64,000 nucleotides of DNA from Sunxiuqinia indica (lineage in GTDB: Bacteria; Bacteroidota; Bacteroidia; Bacteroidales; Prolixibacteraceae), in the NCBI RefSeq assembly GCF_009847015.1, contig NZ_WVEM01000007.1:93341-157340 (forward strand), written 5' to 3'. Below, piece after piece: positions 44,920-53,946 of this stretch; position 1 is the first letter of the stretch, and each line of letters begins with the position of its first letter. The notes under the pieces were generated by a model. It had not been told where the DNA came from, ran no database searches, and saw only the letters and a list, made by a program, of their open reading frames with translations. The position numbers were made by a program, and so were the translations under genes.

Positions 44920-45282
44920 TTAAAATGGTAAGTCATCTTTATCGCCTGCTTCCGGCGGAATATCATCGGGCGAAAATTCTGGGGGAACATCTTGAGAAGC
45001 TCCCGGAGTCAGCCGGTCAATGCGCCATGCATTGATATTGTGATACCATCGTCCGTTAAATTCACGCGATTCTACCGAAAACGATACGTTTACATCCTCG
45101 CCGGAATTCAGTCCTTCGAGAAGCGAAATTTTATCATTAAACAAGGTAAAGCACACTTGCTTTGGAAACTGATCATCGGTTTCCAAAACAAACTCCCGTT
45201 TTTTCCATTCTTTCCCGGCTTTGCTTACGCCGGAATTTACATCCAAAATTTGGTTTATTTTTCCTTTTACTTCTAAACTCAT
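44920..45282 (-). CDS. DUF3127 OB-fold protein with SSB-like acidic tip
   Basis: A 120-residue protein of the DUF3127 family found in Bacteroidota. The body is beta-rich (MSLEVKGKINQILDVNSGVS, KKREFVLETDDQFPKQVCFT, EDVNVSFSVESREFNGRWYH) and fits an OB fold. After a Pro-rich linker (PPEFSPDDIPPEAG) it ends in DKDDLPF, which resembles the acidic D-D-D-I-P-F tip by which single-strand DNA-binding proteins recruit repair enzymes. This suggests a role on single-stranded DNA, by analogy only. An in-frame GTG one codon upstream is the alternative start. Confidence 0.82.
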   Translation of the reverse strand: MSLEVKGKINQILDVNSGVSKAGKEWKKREFVLETDDQFPKQVCFTLFNDKISLLEGLNSGEDVNVSFSVESREFNGRWYHNINAWRIDRLTPGASQDVPPEFSPDDIPPEAGDKDDLPF

Positions 45283-45320
45283 CACTTCAATTTTTTTTCG
45301 ATTTTCAAAAATAGAGATAA

Positions 45321-45357
45321 AAAAAGACCCCTGAAAAGATTCTTTCAGGGGTTTTCT
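45321..45357 (-). terminator. Terminator after the FKBP lipoprotein gene
   Basis: On the minus strand ACCCCTGAAA pairs with TTTCAGGGGT around a 6-base loop, followed by CTTTTTTT. It lies 25 bp after the stop of the FKBP gene at 45378. Confidence 0.85.
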
Positions 45358-45377
45358 AAAAAGTTTTCAAGAATTGT

Positions 45378-46073
45378 TTATTCAACAATTTCTAAAAGTT
45401 CCACTTCGAAAATCAATGTTTCGTTTGGACCAATATCAGCACCGGCTCCACGAGGGCCATAGGCTATTTCTCCTGGAATATAAATTTTCCATTTTGATCC
45501 AACAGACATTAATTGAAGAGCTTCAGTCCATCCCGGAATAACCTGACTAACACCAAAGGTTGCAGGCTCACCGCGCTCTACTGAACTGTCAAATACAGTA
45601 CCGTCCAGTAACGTTCCGGTGTAATGAACTTTTACTTTTTGATCGGCAGTCGGTTTCGGTCCGTCGCCTTCTTCGATCACTTCGTACTGAAGACCACTTT
45701 CGGTTACCTGAACGCCTTCTTTTTCTTTATTTGTAGCAAGGAACTCTTCGCCCGCTAATTTGTTTGCTTCACCTTCAGCATCCGCCAGGTTTTTGAAGTA
45801 AGCCTGGATGAATGTACGTGCATCTTCAATGGTCATTTTAGTTTCTTCACCCTTTAATTGTTGCTCAAAGGCGGTGATTAAAATATCCGTGTTGAAATCA
45901 TCGGAACCTGTAGATTCCAATTGTTGCTTGTTTTGATCACCAACTAATACTCCAATGGCATAACTAGCCGAATCGGCAGCGGTTGCAAGGTCTGCATTAC
46001 GAGAACCTTGTGGTTGACAAGCTGCCAATACTAAAATAGCAGCTAGTGCAAAAAGAATTGATTTAAATTTCAT
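45378..46073 (-). CDS. FKBP-type peptidyl-prolyl isomerase, lipoprotein
   Basis: The ATG at 46073 gives 231 residues with a lipoprotein signal (KFKSILFALAAILVLAAC); an upstream ATG at 46163 would bury it. An FKBP N-terminal dimerisation domain at about 35-110 is followed by an FKBP domain at about 135-231 with HYTGTLLDGTVFDSSVERGE, VIPGWTEALQLM and GAGADIGPNETLIFEVELLE. FkpA-type proteins of this build fold proteins on the outer-membrane periplasmic face. It lies downstream of a cytoplasmic FKBP paralogue that is transcribed in the same direction. Confidence 0.9.
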   Translation of the reverse strand: MKFKSILFALAAILVLAACQPQGSRNADLATAADSASYAIGVLVGDQNKQQLESTGSDDFNTDILITAFEQQLKGEETKMTIEDARTFIQAYFKNLADAEGEANKLAGEEFLATNKEKEGVQVTESGLQYEVIEEGDGPKPTADQKVKVHYTGTLLDGTVFDSSVERGEPATFGVSQVIPGWTEALQLMSVGSKWKIYIPGEIAYGPRGAGADIGPNETLIFEVELLEIVE

Positions 46074-46191
46074 GTGATTTAAATTGTTTGTTTTTCGATG
46101 GCATAAGATGGAGTTGGCTTTTTTTATCGTTGCTGATAAGGTGAAATCCATGCTCATGCTCATTGCATGTTTGAATGTTTATATGAAATAA

Positions 46192-46803
46192 TTAGACAAT
46201 TTCCAGTAATTCAACTTCGAAAATAAGCGTTGAGTTTGGTCCAATAGCACCACCTGCTCCACGCTCACCGTATGCTAAATCAGAAGGTACAAACAGACGC
46301 CATTTTGATCCTGTCGTCATCATTTGAAGGGCTTCAACCCAACCTGGAATAACACCGTTTACAGGAAATGTTGCTGGTTCGCCGCGTTGTACGGAGCTGT
46401 CGAAAACAGATCCATCGATCAGCGTACCATGGTAATGGCACTTTACCTGATCGGCAGGACTTGGTTTTTCTCCATCTCCTTCTTCAAGCACAGTGTACTG
46501 CAACCCACTGGCTGTTTCTATTACACCTTCTTTTTCGCGATTCTCGGCCAAGAATTTCAATCCTTCTTCAAGGTTTTCTTTTCCCTGGCTACCTTGCTGC
46601 TTTTCCATGAACTCCTGCAAGATTTTGTTCGCCTGTTCGGGCGTTAATTTAGGCTCTTTGCCTGTGAAAATATCTTCGAGAGCCAGCATGAAGTTGCTTG
46701 GATCAATTGTTTTTACTCCTGATTGAATGAGGTTGCTGGAAACACTTAATCCCAATGCGTAACTAAATTCTTCCAACTCTCCATTAAATTTCTTTTCTGA
46801 CAT
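46192..46803 (-). CDS. FKBP-type peptidyl-prolyl isomerase, cytoplasmic
   Basis: A 203-residue paralogue of the next gene. It lacks a signal peptide, opening with SEKKFNGELEEFSYALGLSV, which is already the dimerisation domain, and shares the catalytic blocks HYHGTLIDGSVFDSSVQRGE, VIPGWVEALQMMTTGSKWRL and GAGGAIGPNSTLIFEVELLE. Loss or gain of the lipoprotein signal after duplication would place the pair on the two sides of the inner membrane. A cytoplasmic chaperone or isomerase role is likely. Confidence 0.9.
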   Translation of the reverse strand: MSEKKFNGELEEFSYALGLSVSSNLIQSGVKTIDPSNFMLALEDIFTGKEPKLTPEQANKILQEFMEKQQGSQGKENLEEGLKFLAENREKEGVIETASGLQYTVLEEGDGEKPSPADQVKCHYHGTLIDGSVFDSSVQRGEPATFPVNGVIPGWVEALQMMTTGSKWRLFVPSDLAYGERGAGGAIGPNSTLIFEVELLEIV

Positions 46804-46865
46804 AAAATTCTGTTTTTTTTATAAAGGGTACGAAGATAAATGATTTTTTGCGATATCCCTGATGA

Positions 46866-47528
46866 TCAATCGCCTTTCTCTCCGTACAGGATATGTTTCT
46901 TCCCCGGAGGCCCTGCCAGTCGCTGCATTGCGAAGCCATGTTTTTGGAGCGAACGTCTGACATCTCCTTTGGCACAGTAAGTTGTGAATATTGCACCGAG
47001 ACAACAATGAGCACTTATTTTTTCAAAAATGGCATCAGTCCATAAGTCGGGTTGCTTGTTTGGAGCAAAGGCATCAAAGTAAACTAAGTCGAATGTTGGT
47101 AGGTTTGAAAAGTCGATTGTTTTTAAGTCGCCATTTATTTTTGTCAGGCTGAAGTTTTCCGCTAATTCATGTGACTTTTCCCATTCGCACTGGTGCATTT
47201 GAAGGAATATTTGTTGGATGTCAGGCAAATGATTATCAGCATAGTTTAGTTGGCTGTATTCCTCTTGGCTGAGTGGGAACTTTTCCAGCGAATAGTAGTT
47301 AATTACCTTTTTATCCCGATTGAGAAAGCTGAGTAGGGCGTTAAGTCCGGTGCCAAACCCAATTTCTAGTAGGTTTAAAGGCGATTTGGTGCAAGCTTTC
47401 AGGCCATTTTCAATAAATACATGCATGCTTTCTTGTATGGCTCCGTGTACGGAATGAAAGTGCTCATCCATTTCGGGAATATATATGGTATGCGATCCGT
47501 CGTCAGTGAGTTGGAGGGTTCGTTTCAT
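46866..47528 (-). CDS. mnmD: tRNA 5-aminomethyl-2-thiouridine methyltransferase MnmD
   Basis: A 220-residue stand-alone version of the N-terminal half of MnmC. The S-adenosylmethionine motif LLEIGFGTGLNALLSFLNRD lies near residues 53-72, and FDLVYFDAFAPNKQPDLWTD near 134 is the DUF752 catalytic region, ending in TTYCAKGDVRRSLQKHGFAM. It methylates the modified wobble uridine of some tRNAs in the cytoplasm, finishing the mnm5s2U base. The start at 47528 is the first ATG in frame. It is divergent from tsaC, another tRNA-modification gene. Confidence 0.9.
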   Translation of the reverse strand: MKRTLQLTDDGSHTIYIPEMDEHFHSVHGAIQESMHVFIENGLKACTKSPLNLLEIGFGTGLNALLSFLNRDKKVINYYSLEKFPLSQEEYSQLNYADNHLPDIQQIFLQMHQCEWEKSHELAENFSLTKINGDLKTIDFSNLPTFDLVYFDAFAPNKQPDLWTDAIFEKISAHCCLGAIFTTYCAKGDVRRSLQKHGFAMQRLAGPPGKKHILYGEKGD

Positions 47529-47666
47529 AGGCGTGTTTCGAGTTCTGAGTTTTAAGTTCTTTTATAATTGAAACCGATTGAAATACACTAGGTTTTTATC
47601 CTTAGTGCTTTTCAATCTTGTAATTTATAGTTGGTTTACAGCACGGCGAATTTCGTAAAAATATTG

Positions 47667-47695
47667 TTTGCATTGCTATTTTTGTTTTACTTTTG
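47667..47695 (+). promoter_or_regulatory. Promoter of tsaC
   Basis: TTTG at about 47667-47670 and TACTTTTG at about 47688-47695 are 17 bp apart, a near-ideal Bacteroidota promoter. Transcription should start near 47701, 14 bp before the ATG. Confidence 0.68.
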
Positions 47696-47714
47696 ACTGA
47701 TTCAAAAAATTGTC

Positions 47715-48329
47715 ATGCTAATAAAACTGTACGAAGAAAATCCCAACCAACGTGAAATTGAGAAAGTGTTGGAAGTACTCCGGGGCGGGGGGATCATTAT
47801 TTATCCGACCGATACGGTTTATGGAATGGGTTGCGACATAACCAATGCGAAAGCGGTTGAAAAAGTTGCACAGTACAAAAATGTGAAGGTCGAAAAGTCA
47901 AACATGTCCTTTATTTGCAGTGATTTAAGTCATTTGTCTGACTATGCAAAACCAATTTCCAATTCTGTGTTTAAGCTATTGAAACGCAATTTGCCTGGGC
48001 CTTTTACCTTTATTTTGGAAGCGAATTCAAATGTTCCGAAGTACTTTAAAGGGAAGAAGAAAACGGTTGGTATTCGTGTCCCTGATAACAACATTATCCT
48101 TGAAATTGTGCGTCAACTGGGCAACCCGATCCTTTCAACTTCAGTACATGATGAGGATGAAGTGTTGGAATACACAACTGATCCGGAGCTGATTCATGAA
48201 AAGTTTGATGGATTTGCTGACTTGGTGATTGACGGTGGTTATGGAGATAATAATCCGTCAACAGTTATTGATTGTACTTCTGATATGCCTGTAGTTATTC
48301 GGCAAGGTAAAGGAATTGTTGAAGAATAG
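47715..48329 (+). CDS. L-threonylcarbamoyladenylate synthase (TsaC/Sua5/YciO family)
   Basis: This 204-residue protein has the YrdC fold, with GGIIIYPTDTVYGMGCDI near residue 26, VGIRVPDNNIILEIVRQLGN near 120 and the late TSVHDEDEVLEYTTDP. It makes threonylcarbamoyl-AMP for the t6A modification of ANN-reading tRNAs. The motif HDEDE and the length fit the YciO branch at least as well as classical TsaC, so activity should be treated as likely but not certain. A short hairpin (TTAGCT/AGCTAA) follows the stop, before the convergent trkH. Confidence 0.82.
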   Translation: MLIKLYEENPNQREIEKVLEVLRGGGIIIYPTDTVYGMGCDITNAKAVEKVAQYKNVKVEKSNMSFICSDLSHLSDYAKPISNSVFKLLKRNLPGPFTFILEANSNVPKYFKGKKKTVGIRVPDNNIILEIVRQLGNPILSTSVHDEDEVLEYTTDPELIHEKFDGFADLVIDGGYGDNNPSTVIDCTSDMPVVIRQGKGIVEE

Positions 48330-48352
48330 TTAGCTCGTTTCAGCTAAGCCTT
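48330..48352 (+). terminator. Weak hairpin after the TsaC-type gene
   Basis: TTAGCT and AGCTAA pair around CGTTTC right after the stop codon, followed by GCCTTTTCC. Only six pairs, so this is a weak candidate. Confidence 0.35.
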
Positions 48353-48367
48353 TTCCGGCGATTTCTA

Positions 48368-49816
48368 TTATTTTTTCCAGAATGCAGGAGAGAAAAGCAC
48401 AAGCACGGTAAACAGTTCCAGGCGTCCCAACAACATCAAAAACGATAAAAACCATTTTCCCGCCGGATGCACATGATGGAAATTTTCAGCAGGTCCAACA
48501 TTCCCGAGTCCCGGTCCTATATTTCCGAGCGATGTTGCAACTGCTCCCATGGCTGATTCCAGATCAGGTTCAATAAGAGTAAACAGAATTGTGCTGATAA
48601 AAAAGATGATGAAATAAATCATAAAAAAGGCAAGCACATTGGTGATGATTTGTTCGGAAACAGCTCTTTTGTTGAAGCGCACCGGAATTACAGCATTCGG
48701 GTGCAGAAGTCGACGAAGTTCGTAATAGCTGTTTTTCATCAACAAAACCACGCGCATAATTTTTATTCCTCCGCCAGTTGATCCGGCGCTCCCTCCGAAA
48801 AAGAAAAGTGAAAAAGTGATGATCGTCAAAAAAGGCGTCCAGCTAAGGTAGTCGGCTGTGGCATACCCGGTTGTTGTGATAATAGAAACTACCTGAAACA
48901 GCGAGTCCCGGAATGCCAGCTCAAAATCCATTTGAGTTGTAATAAGCAAACCGCTGAAAATGATGGCTGTAAAACCAACAACAAACAATAGGTAATATTT
49001 GAATTCTTCGTTTTTGAAAACTTTGTCAAACTTTCCATGAATAGCAAGGTACGAAAGCGTAAAGTTCATGCCGGCCAGGAACATGAATAGCGTGATAACA
49101 TACTGAATAAACGGTGACGACCAGTAAGCAACAGAGGCTTGTTTGGTGGAATAACCTCCGGTAGCCATGGTGGTAAAAGAGTGGTTGACGGCATCAAACA
49201 AAGTCATGCCTCCAATCCAAAGTAAGATGGTTTCGGTCACCGTGAATCCAAGATAAATTATCCACAGGCTTTTCGCTGTTTGCTGGATTCGGGGACTAAT
49301 TTTATCTGGTGTTGGGCCGGGAACTTCGGCGGCAAACAGCTGCATACCTCCAATTCCAAACACCGGCAGAATAGCTAACGACAGAACAATGATTCCCATA
49401 CCTCCGAGCCATTGGGTCATGCTTCGCCAAAACAGAATACCATTGGGGAGTGATTCAATATCATTTAAAATAGACGAACCGGTTGTGGTGAAACCCGACA
49501 TGGTTTCGAAAAAAGCATCGGTCAGCGAAGGAATGGAATGACTAATTAAATACGGAAGGCTTCCAAAAAATGAAAAAATAACCCAAACAAGACTGACAAT
49601 AATAAAGCCTTCGTGTTTCCCAATTTTCTTGTCAGCTCCGTTGGTTGCTAAAAGAGTCAGCGCACCAACTCCCATGCTGATCAATGAAGAATAAAGTAAG
49701 GGTAATAGTCCTGCATCGTCATATATTGCAGAAACGCCCATCGCTATGAGCATCGAAACGCCTTCAACAACTAATAAAAAACCTAGTATTCTGAAAATTA
49801 TCTTAGCGTTGAGCAT
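48368..49816 (-). CDS. trkH: Trk/Ktr potassium uptake channel subunit TrkH
   Basis: This 482-residue protein has about ten membrane segments and four selectivity-filter loops: SGFTTTGSSIL near 107, TMATGGYSTK near 218, ITTTGYATAD near 314 and LGNIGPGLGNVGP near 435. Each loop contributes a Gly to the potassium filter in known structures. It pairs with the RCK protein TrkA encoded 12 bp upstream on the same strand to regulate K+ uptake. It is convergent with the TsaC-type gene. Confidence 0.94.
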   Translation of the reverse strand: MLNAKIIFRILGFLLVVEGVSMLIAMGVSAIYDDAGLLPLLYSSLISMGVGALTLLATNGADKKIGKHEGFIIVSLVWVIFSFFGSLPYLISHSIPSLTDAFFETMSGFTTTGSSILNDIESLPNGILFWRSMTQWLGGMGIIVLSLAILPVFGIGGMQLFAAEVPGPTPDKISPRIQQTAKSLWIIYLGFTVTETILLWIGGMTLFDAVNHSFTTMATGGYSTKQASVAYWSSPFIQYVITLFMFLAGMNFTLSYLAIHGKFDKVFKNEEFKYYLLFVVGFTAIIFSGLLITTQMDFELAFRDSLFQVVSIITTTGYATADYLSWTPFLTIITFSLFFFGGSAGSTGGGIKIMRVVLLMKNSYYELRRLLHPNAVIPVRFNKRAVSEQIITNVLAFFMIYFIIFFISTILFTLIEPDLESAMGAVATSLGNIGPGLGNVGPAENFHHVHPAGKWFLSFLMLLGRLELFTVLVLFSPAFWKK

Positions 49817-49828
49817 ACGGGCAAAGCA

Positions 49829-51163
49829 TTATTTGAAATATTTGTCGAGCTTTTTTATTGCTGATGGAAGGGCAAACACAACGACTTTGTCATTTTCCTG
49901 AATATGCGTATCGCCTTTTGCAACAAAGCCTTTTGATCCGCGAACATAGCCTCCAATTTTAGCATCATCAGGGAAGTCCAGATCTTTTATTGGTAACTCT
50001 GTGATTTTAGATCCTTCTTTAGCGATAAACTCAAAAACTTCAGCATCAGACGCCGTCAAACATTTGGCCTGTGCCACTTCAGCTCCCAATGTATATTTGT
50101 AAATATAGCTTGCCGCAATGAGTTTTTTATTGATGATGCTACCAATATCCATGCTCTCGGCAATTCCCATGAAATCAATGTTTTCAACTTCTGCTACCGT
50201 TCTTTTGATTCCGAGCGTTTTTGCCAGATGGCAGGATAAAATATTGGTTTCAGAGTTTCCGGTTACCGCAATAAAGGCATCCATTCGTTCAATTCGTTCT
50301 TCCTTAAGTAGATCCATGTTTCGTCCATCTCCTTGAATAACCAAGACGTTTTCAAATCGGTCGGCCACTGTTTGGCTCCTGACTTTGTTGCTTTCTATGA
50401 TCTTGATATTATAACTGTCGCCCAGGCGCTCTACTGTTTTTTGGGCAATTCTACTGCCTCCAAGTATCATAATATTTCGAACCGGAAAGATTTCTTTTCC
50501 GGCGAGCTCGAAAACACGGTTTTGATTTGCTCTGGTGGTTATAAAGAAAACAATGTCACCATCGTGAATCGTATTTTTTCCGTATGGAATAATGGTTTCA
50601 CTATCGCGGTTAATGGCTACCGCACGAACATCAGAGTTGATGTAGGAAATTTCTTCAAGCGATTTATGCAGAATTGGTGCATTTTCCCGGATTTTGATCC
50701 CCATCAGGATCAACTTTCCCTGTGAGAATTCGATTAGCTGACGAGTTCCTACCTGTTTAACAGATGTCGCAATTTCTTTTGCTGCAAGGCTTTCCGGATA
50801 AATCAACTCATCAACTCCAAGCTTTTTGAGTTTTTCTTTATACTTTTCGGTTAAGTATTCACCTTGATTGATGCGAGCAACGGTTCGTAGAACCCCCATG
50901 TCTTTTGCCTGTACACAGGCGAAAATGTTGCGCTCTTCGTAGGGGGTTACAGCAATAAATAAGTCCGCCTTCGAAAGTCCTGTTTCTTTCAAATCACGAA
51001 ATGAATTAGCGTAGCCTGTTAAGGTGAGCAGATCCACTTGACTGGAAATATGATGCAGCTTATCAGCATCTTCATCCATTAATACAATGTCGTGGTTCTC
51101 CTTGCTAAGCATCTTGGCAAGGTGAGTTCCTACTTCACCGGCACCTACAATAACAATCTTCAT
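49829..51163 (-). CDS. trkA: Trk potassium transporter regulatory subunit TrkA
   Basis: A 444-residue protein with two RCK units. The first opens with IVIVGAGEVGTHLAKMLSKE and its acidic NAD-binding end VLMDEDADKLHHIS; the second near residue 230 has IMILGGSRIAQKTVERLG followed by IKIIESNKVRSQ. Each unit ends in a TrkA_C domain (about 140-220 and 365-444). The ring binds NAD(H) or ATP and gates TrkH at the membrane. It is the first gene of the trkA-trkH pair. Confidence 0.94.
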   Translation of the reverse strand: MKIVIVGAGEVGTHLAKMLSKENHDIVLMDEDADKLHHISSQVDLLTLTGYANSFRDLKETGLSKADLFIAVTPYEERNIFACVQAKDMGVLRTVARINQGEYLTEKYKEKLKKLGVDELIYPESLAAKEIATSVKQVGTRQLIEFSQGKLILMGIKIRENAPILHKSLEEISYINSDVRAVAINRDSETIIPYGKNTIHDGDIVFFITTRANQNRVFELAGKEIFPVRNIMILGGSRIAQKTVERLGDSYNIKIIESNKVRSQTVADRFENVLVIQGDGRNMDLLKEERIERMDAFIAVTGNSETNILSCHLAKTLGIKRTVAEVENIDFMGIAESMDIGSIINKKLIAASYIYKYTLGAEVAQAKCLTASDAEVFEFIAKEGSKITELPIKDLDFPDDAKIGGYVRGSKGFVAKGDTHIQENDKVVVFALPSAIKKLDKYFK

Positions 51164-51289
51164 ATTTTGTCACTCTTTTTCAGAATTCAGCCCGGTAAAG
51201 TAAAGTATAAAAACTACAATTTCCACGAATTTATGCTTGTTTTTCGTGTGCGTTACCAATAACTTAAAAGCACCGCGATTCGTAAATTG

Positions 51290-53269
51290 TTAAAAGTCAG
51301 CAATAAATGTTTCGGGAACTGATAAGTTATTAAAATCTAAAATCTTACCTTTCTCCAACGCCGAATCAATTGTTGTTTTAAAAGCCAGATCCGAAAAAAG
51401 GGACTGTTGATCGTTTTTTTCCGGATTCTCCAGACCTGTCTGTTGTCGGTTTACCTTACGTTTTTTGTATTGAAAGGTTTGATTAACAAACAGAACTGTC
51501 CGTTTGTCAATGATCAAATCGGGAGTCGAAAAATTCTGACAGGTATCGAGTTGAATTCTAGTTGGAGAATCCAATTGAAGTTCTCGGATAGCATGCGGAA
51601 TCGATCGGTATTCTTCCTCTTCATTTTCAGCATAAATCAGGTAGTTTTTGCGGCCATTAATTAAATGCAGACACTGAGCCGAATTATAAATGATGCATTT
51701 TGTTTGATTAAACAACGCCACTTTCTGGCTGAAGGCAGCGATTTGAAAGAACAGGAAAAAGGATACTGCCACAAACAGAAATTCTTTCCGTTTAAGTTTA
51801 ATGAAAAACATGCCTGCGATTAAACAGGCCAGCAAAGCGCTTAACTGCAATGCTGAAATACCAATATTTTCAATCAGTGAATTTGGAATCTGATCAATTT
51901 CCCTGAGCAGCAACAGCGTCACAAAAGTAGCTGATGACAATACCTTTGCAAGGGCTGCTGCCAGCCAGTTTACCGGTGAAGCAATGAAAAATAAGACTGT
52001 GCTGGCCAAGATGACGTAGGCTGCGGGTATCACGATAAAATTACTGAGCCAAAAGAAAAGAGGAAACTGGTGAAAATAATAAACACTTAACGCGAAGGTG
52101 CCAATTTGTGCTGCCATCGAAACACAAAAGAGTTGCCAAAACCAATTGATCACTTTGTTTTGGGGCGACCACAATAATTCTATTTTGGGGAAGAAGAAAA
52201 CGATACTGGTAACGGCCGCATACGAAAGTTGAAAGCCCACCTCAAAAATTAAATTGGGGTTGATTAGTAAAAGTAAGAATGCCGAAGCAGCAATTGAATT
52301 ATAGATTGATGCTGGTCGGCGAAGGCTGTTGGCGACAAGGATAAACGAGAACATGACGGTTGCTCGTTGCACCGACGGCGAAAAGCCTGTAATTAGTGCA
52401 TAGCTCCACAAGAGTAGGACGATGATGATGACAAAGGTCATTCGTCCCAGCTGAATTCGTTTGAGAAAACCAAGTGCGTAGGTGAGAAATAAGTAGATCA
52501 TTCCTACGTGTAAGCCGGAGACCGCCAAAACATGCATGGCCCCGGTTGAGGCAAAGTAGGAGCGGGTTTCGGGCGACAGCTCTTTTCGGTAACCCAGTGT
52601 TAATGCCGAAATGACCTGTCGTTGTTCATCGTTTATAATGTGTTTTTTGAGTTGATTGATTAATTGAAACCGAAATCTTTCAGCAGCAAATGGAATGCCG
52701 GAGGCTTTTTCGGTTATTCGTTGATAATCTTTCGTTGGCAAATAAGTGCTGTAATATACTTTTCGATTGGCCATAAATGCCTGATAGTCGAAAGCAAAAA
52801 GGTCGTTTGAGTTTTGTATGCGCTGGATTCTGGCTTGAGCAACTAACTGGTCGCCCGGCTTTAGTTGAAGAACAGACATGTCTTTTTTTAGATAGACAAT
52901 TATTTTTTGCTTTTCGTAATACGATGAGTCGGCCTGGTTAATTTGAATTACACTTTGGTAGGAATTGGTCTTTTCGGTTGGATATTCCAATACCGTGGCT
53001 ACAAAATGCTGTTTTTCGTTTCGGTTGGGAATTGACGGGCGACCGGCTGACAGAAAGGCCAGCAAGGCGAAGCAGCTGGCATAAAAGGCTGACAAGTAGC
53101 TGCCAAACGGGTACGTTTTGGTTTTTAATTTAGCCAAAACGAGTACCGCTAAAATGATGCAGATGATTACTAGTAAAAGCTTAGCCTGAGGAACATAAAA
53201 GCCCAGCATCAAACCAGTAATCCAAAAACTTAAAATTTTTGTAAAGGGGTTATTTCTGAAAAAGCTCAC
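51290..53269 (-). CDS. comEC: ComEC/Rec2-family DNA channel, lacking the C-terminal MBL domain
   Basis: This 659-residue protein opens with a GTG start and a membrane N-terminus, followed by a DUF4131-type OB domain (about 60-170) and the Competence membrane domain at about 200-480, with the characteristic HVLAVSGLHVGMIYLFLTY and SPSVQRATVMFSFILVAN blocks. The C-terminal tail is short and holds no metallo-beta-lactamase motif (no H-x-H-x-D). Many Bacteroidota ComEC proteins share this shortened build. The channel passes one DNA strand during transformation. An ATG start was not found upstream in frame. Confidence 0.88.
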   Translation of the reverse strand: MSFFRNNPFTKILSFWITGLMLGFYVPQAKLLLVIICIILAVLVLAKLKTKTYPFGSYLSAFYASCFALLAFLSAGRPSIPNRNEKQHFVATVLEYPTEKTNSYQSVIQINQADSSYYEKQKIIVYLKKDMSVLQLKPGDQLVAQARIQRIQNSNDLFAFDYQAFMANRKVYYSTYLPTKDYQRITEKASGIPFAAERFRFQLINQLKKHIINDEQRQVISALTLGYRKELSPETRSYFASTGAMHVLAVSGLHVGMIYLFLTYALGFLKRIQLGRMTFVIIIVLLLWSYALITGFSPSVQRATVMFSFILVANSLRRPASIYNSIAASAFLLLLINPNLIFEVGFQLSYAAVTSIVFFFPKIELLWSPQNKVINWFWQLFCVSMAAQIGTFALSVYYFHQFPLFFWLSNFIVIPAAYVILASTVLFFIASPVNWLAAALAKVLSSATFVTLLLLREIDQIPNSLIENIGISALQLSALLACLIAGMFFIKLKRKEFLFVAVSFFLFFQIAAFSQKVALFNQTKCIIYNSAQCLHLINGRKNYLIYAENEEEEYRSIPHAIRELQLDSPTRIQLDTCQNFSTPDLIIDKRTVLFVNQTFQYKKRKVNRQQTGLENPEKNDQQSLFSDLAFKTTIDSALEKGKILDFNNLSVPETFIADF

Positions 53270-53376
53270 AGTCAGCTGTTTTTATACTGACTACGGGCAA
53301 ATAATATGATTAGTTTAAGCGGAGCGTAATTTTTTGATGAACGCTACTGTTTGGATGATAAAACCACCCGTTTTTC

Positions 53377-53946
53377 TTACGAGCCTATTTTTTTGCCAGG
53401 TAAAACAATGCGGTATGAAGTCCGTACTTTTCCTTTCGAAATAGCTGTTAGTTTGCTTTTAAGCAAACGTTTTTTCAGTGGGTTGAGGTAGTCAATCAAC
53501 AAAACTCCATCCAGGTGGTCGTACTCGTGTTGGATCACACGGGCTGCAAAACCTCCGTATTCTTCGATATGCTCAACCCGGTTCTCATCGAGGTACTTAA
53601 TTTTAACCCGTTCCGGGCGGCTAATATCTTCGCGGATTTCCGGCAGGCTTAAACAGCCTTCGTTCATAACCCATTCGTCGCCGCTTGTTTCCAGAATTTC
53701 GGGGTTAATAAATGCTTTTTTAAACCCTTCCAGTTCGGGCTCTTCATCAGCAATATGGCTCGCATCAACAACAAATATGCGGAGTGATTTACCAACCTGA
53801 GGAGCGGCCAGCCCAACACCTTCCGAATGGTACATGGTTTCGAACATGTTTTCAACCAGTTCTTTCAGTCCTTCAAAGTCTTCACCAATTGGTTGAGCTA
53901 CTTTCCGCAAAAGCGGATCTCCATATACAGTTACCGGATATATCAT
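53377..53946 (-). CDS. def: Peptide deformylase
   Basis: This 189-residue enzyme removes the formyl group from new proteins. The three motifs are present: GVGLAAPQVG near residue 41, EGCLSLPE near 98 with the metal Cys, and QHEYDHLDGVL near 142 with the His pair and catalytic Glu. Its start overlaps the ruvX stop as ATGA, so the two are translationally coupled. The C-terminal tail KVRTSYRIVLPGKKIGS is Bacteroidota-like. Confidence 0.95.
   Translation of the reverse strand: MIYPVTVYGDPLLRKVAQPIGEDFEGLKELVENMFETMYHSEGVGLAAPQVGKSLRIFVVDASHIADEEPELEGFKKAFINPEILETSGDEWVMNEGCLSLPEIREDISRPERVKIKYLDENRVEHIEEYGGFAARVIQHEYDHLDGVLLIDYLNPLKKRLLKSKLTAISKGKVRTSYRIVLPGKKIGS

Noticed and set aside
44725-44931. 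Possible 68-residue gene after tag
   Set aside because: It contains the 13-bp terminator stem and has no recognisable family or ribosome site.
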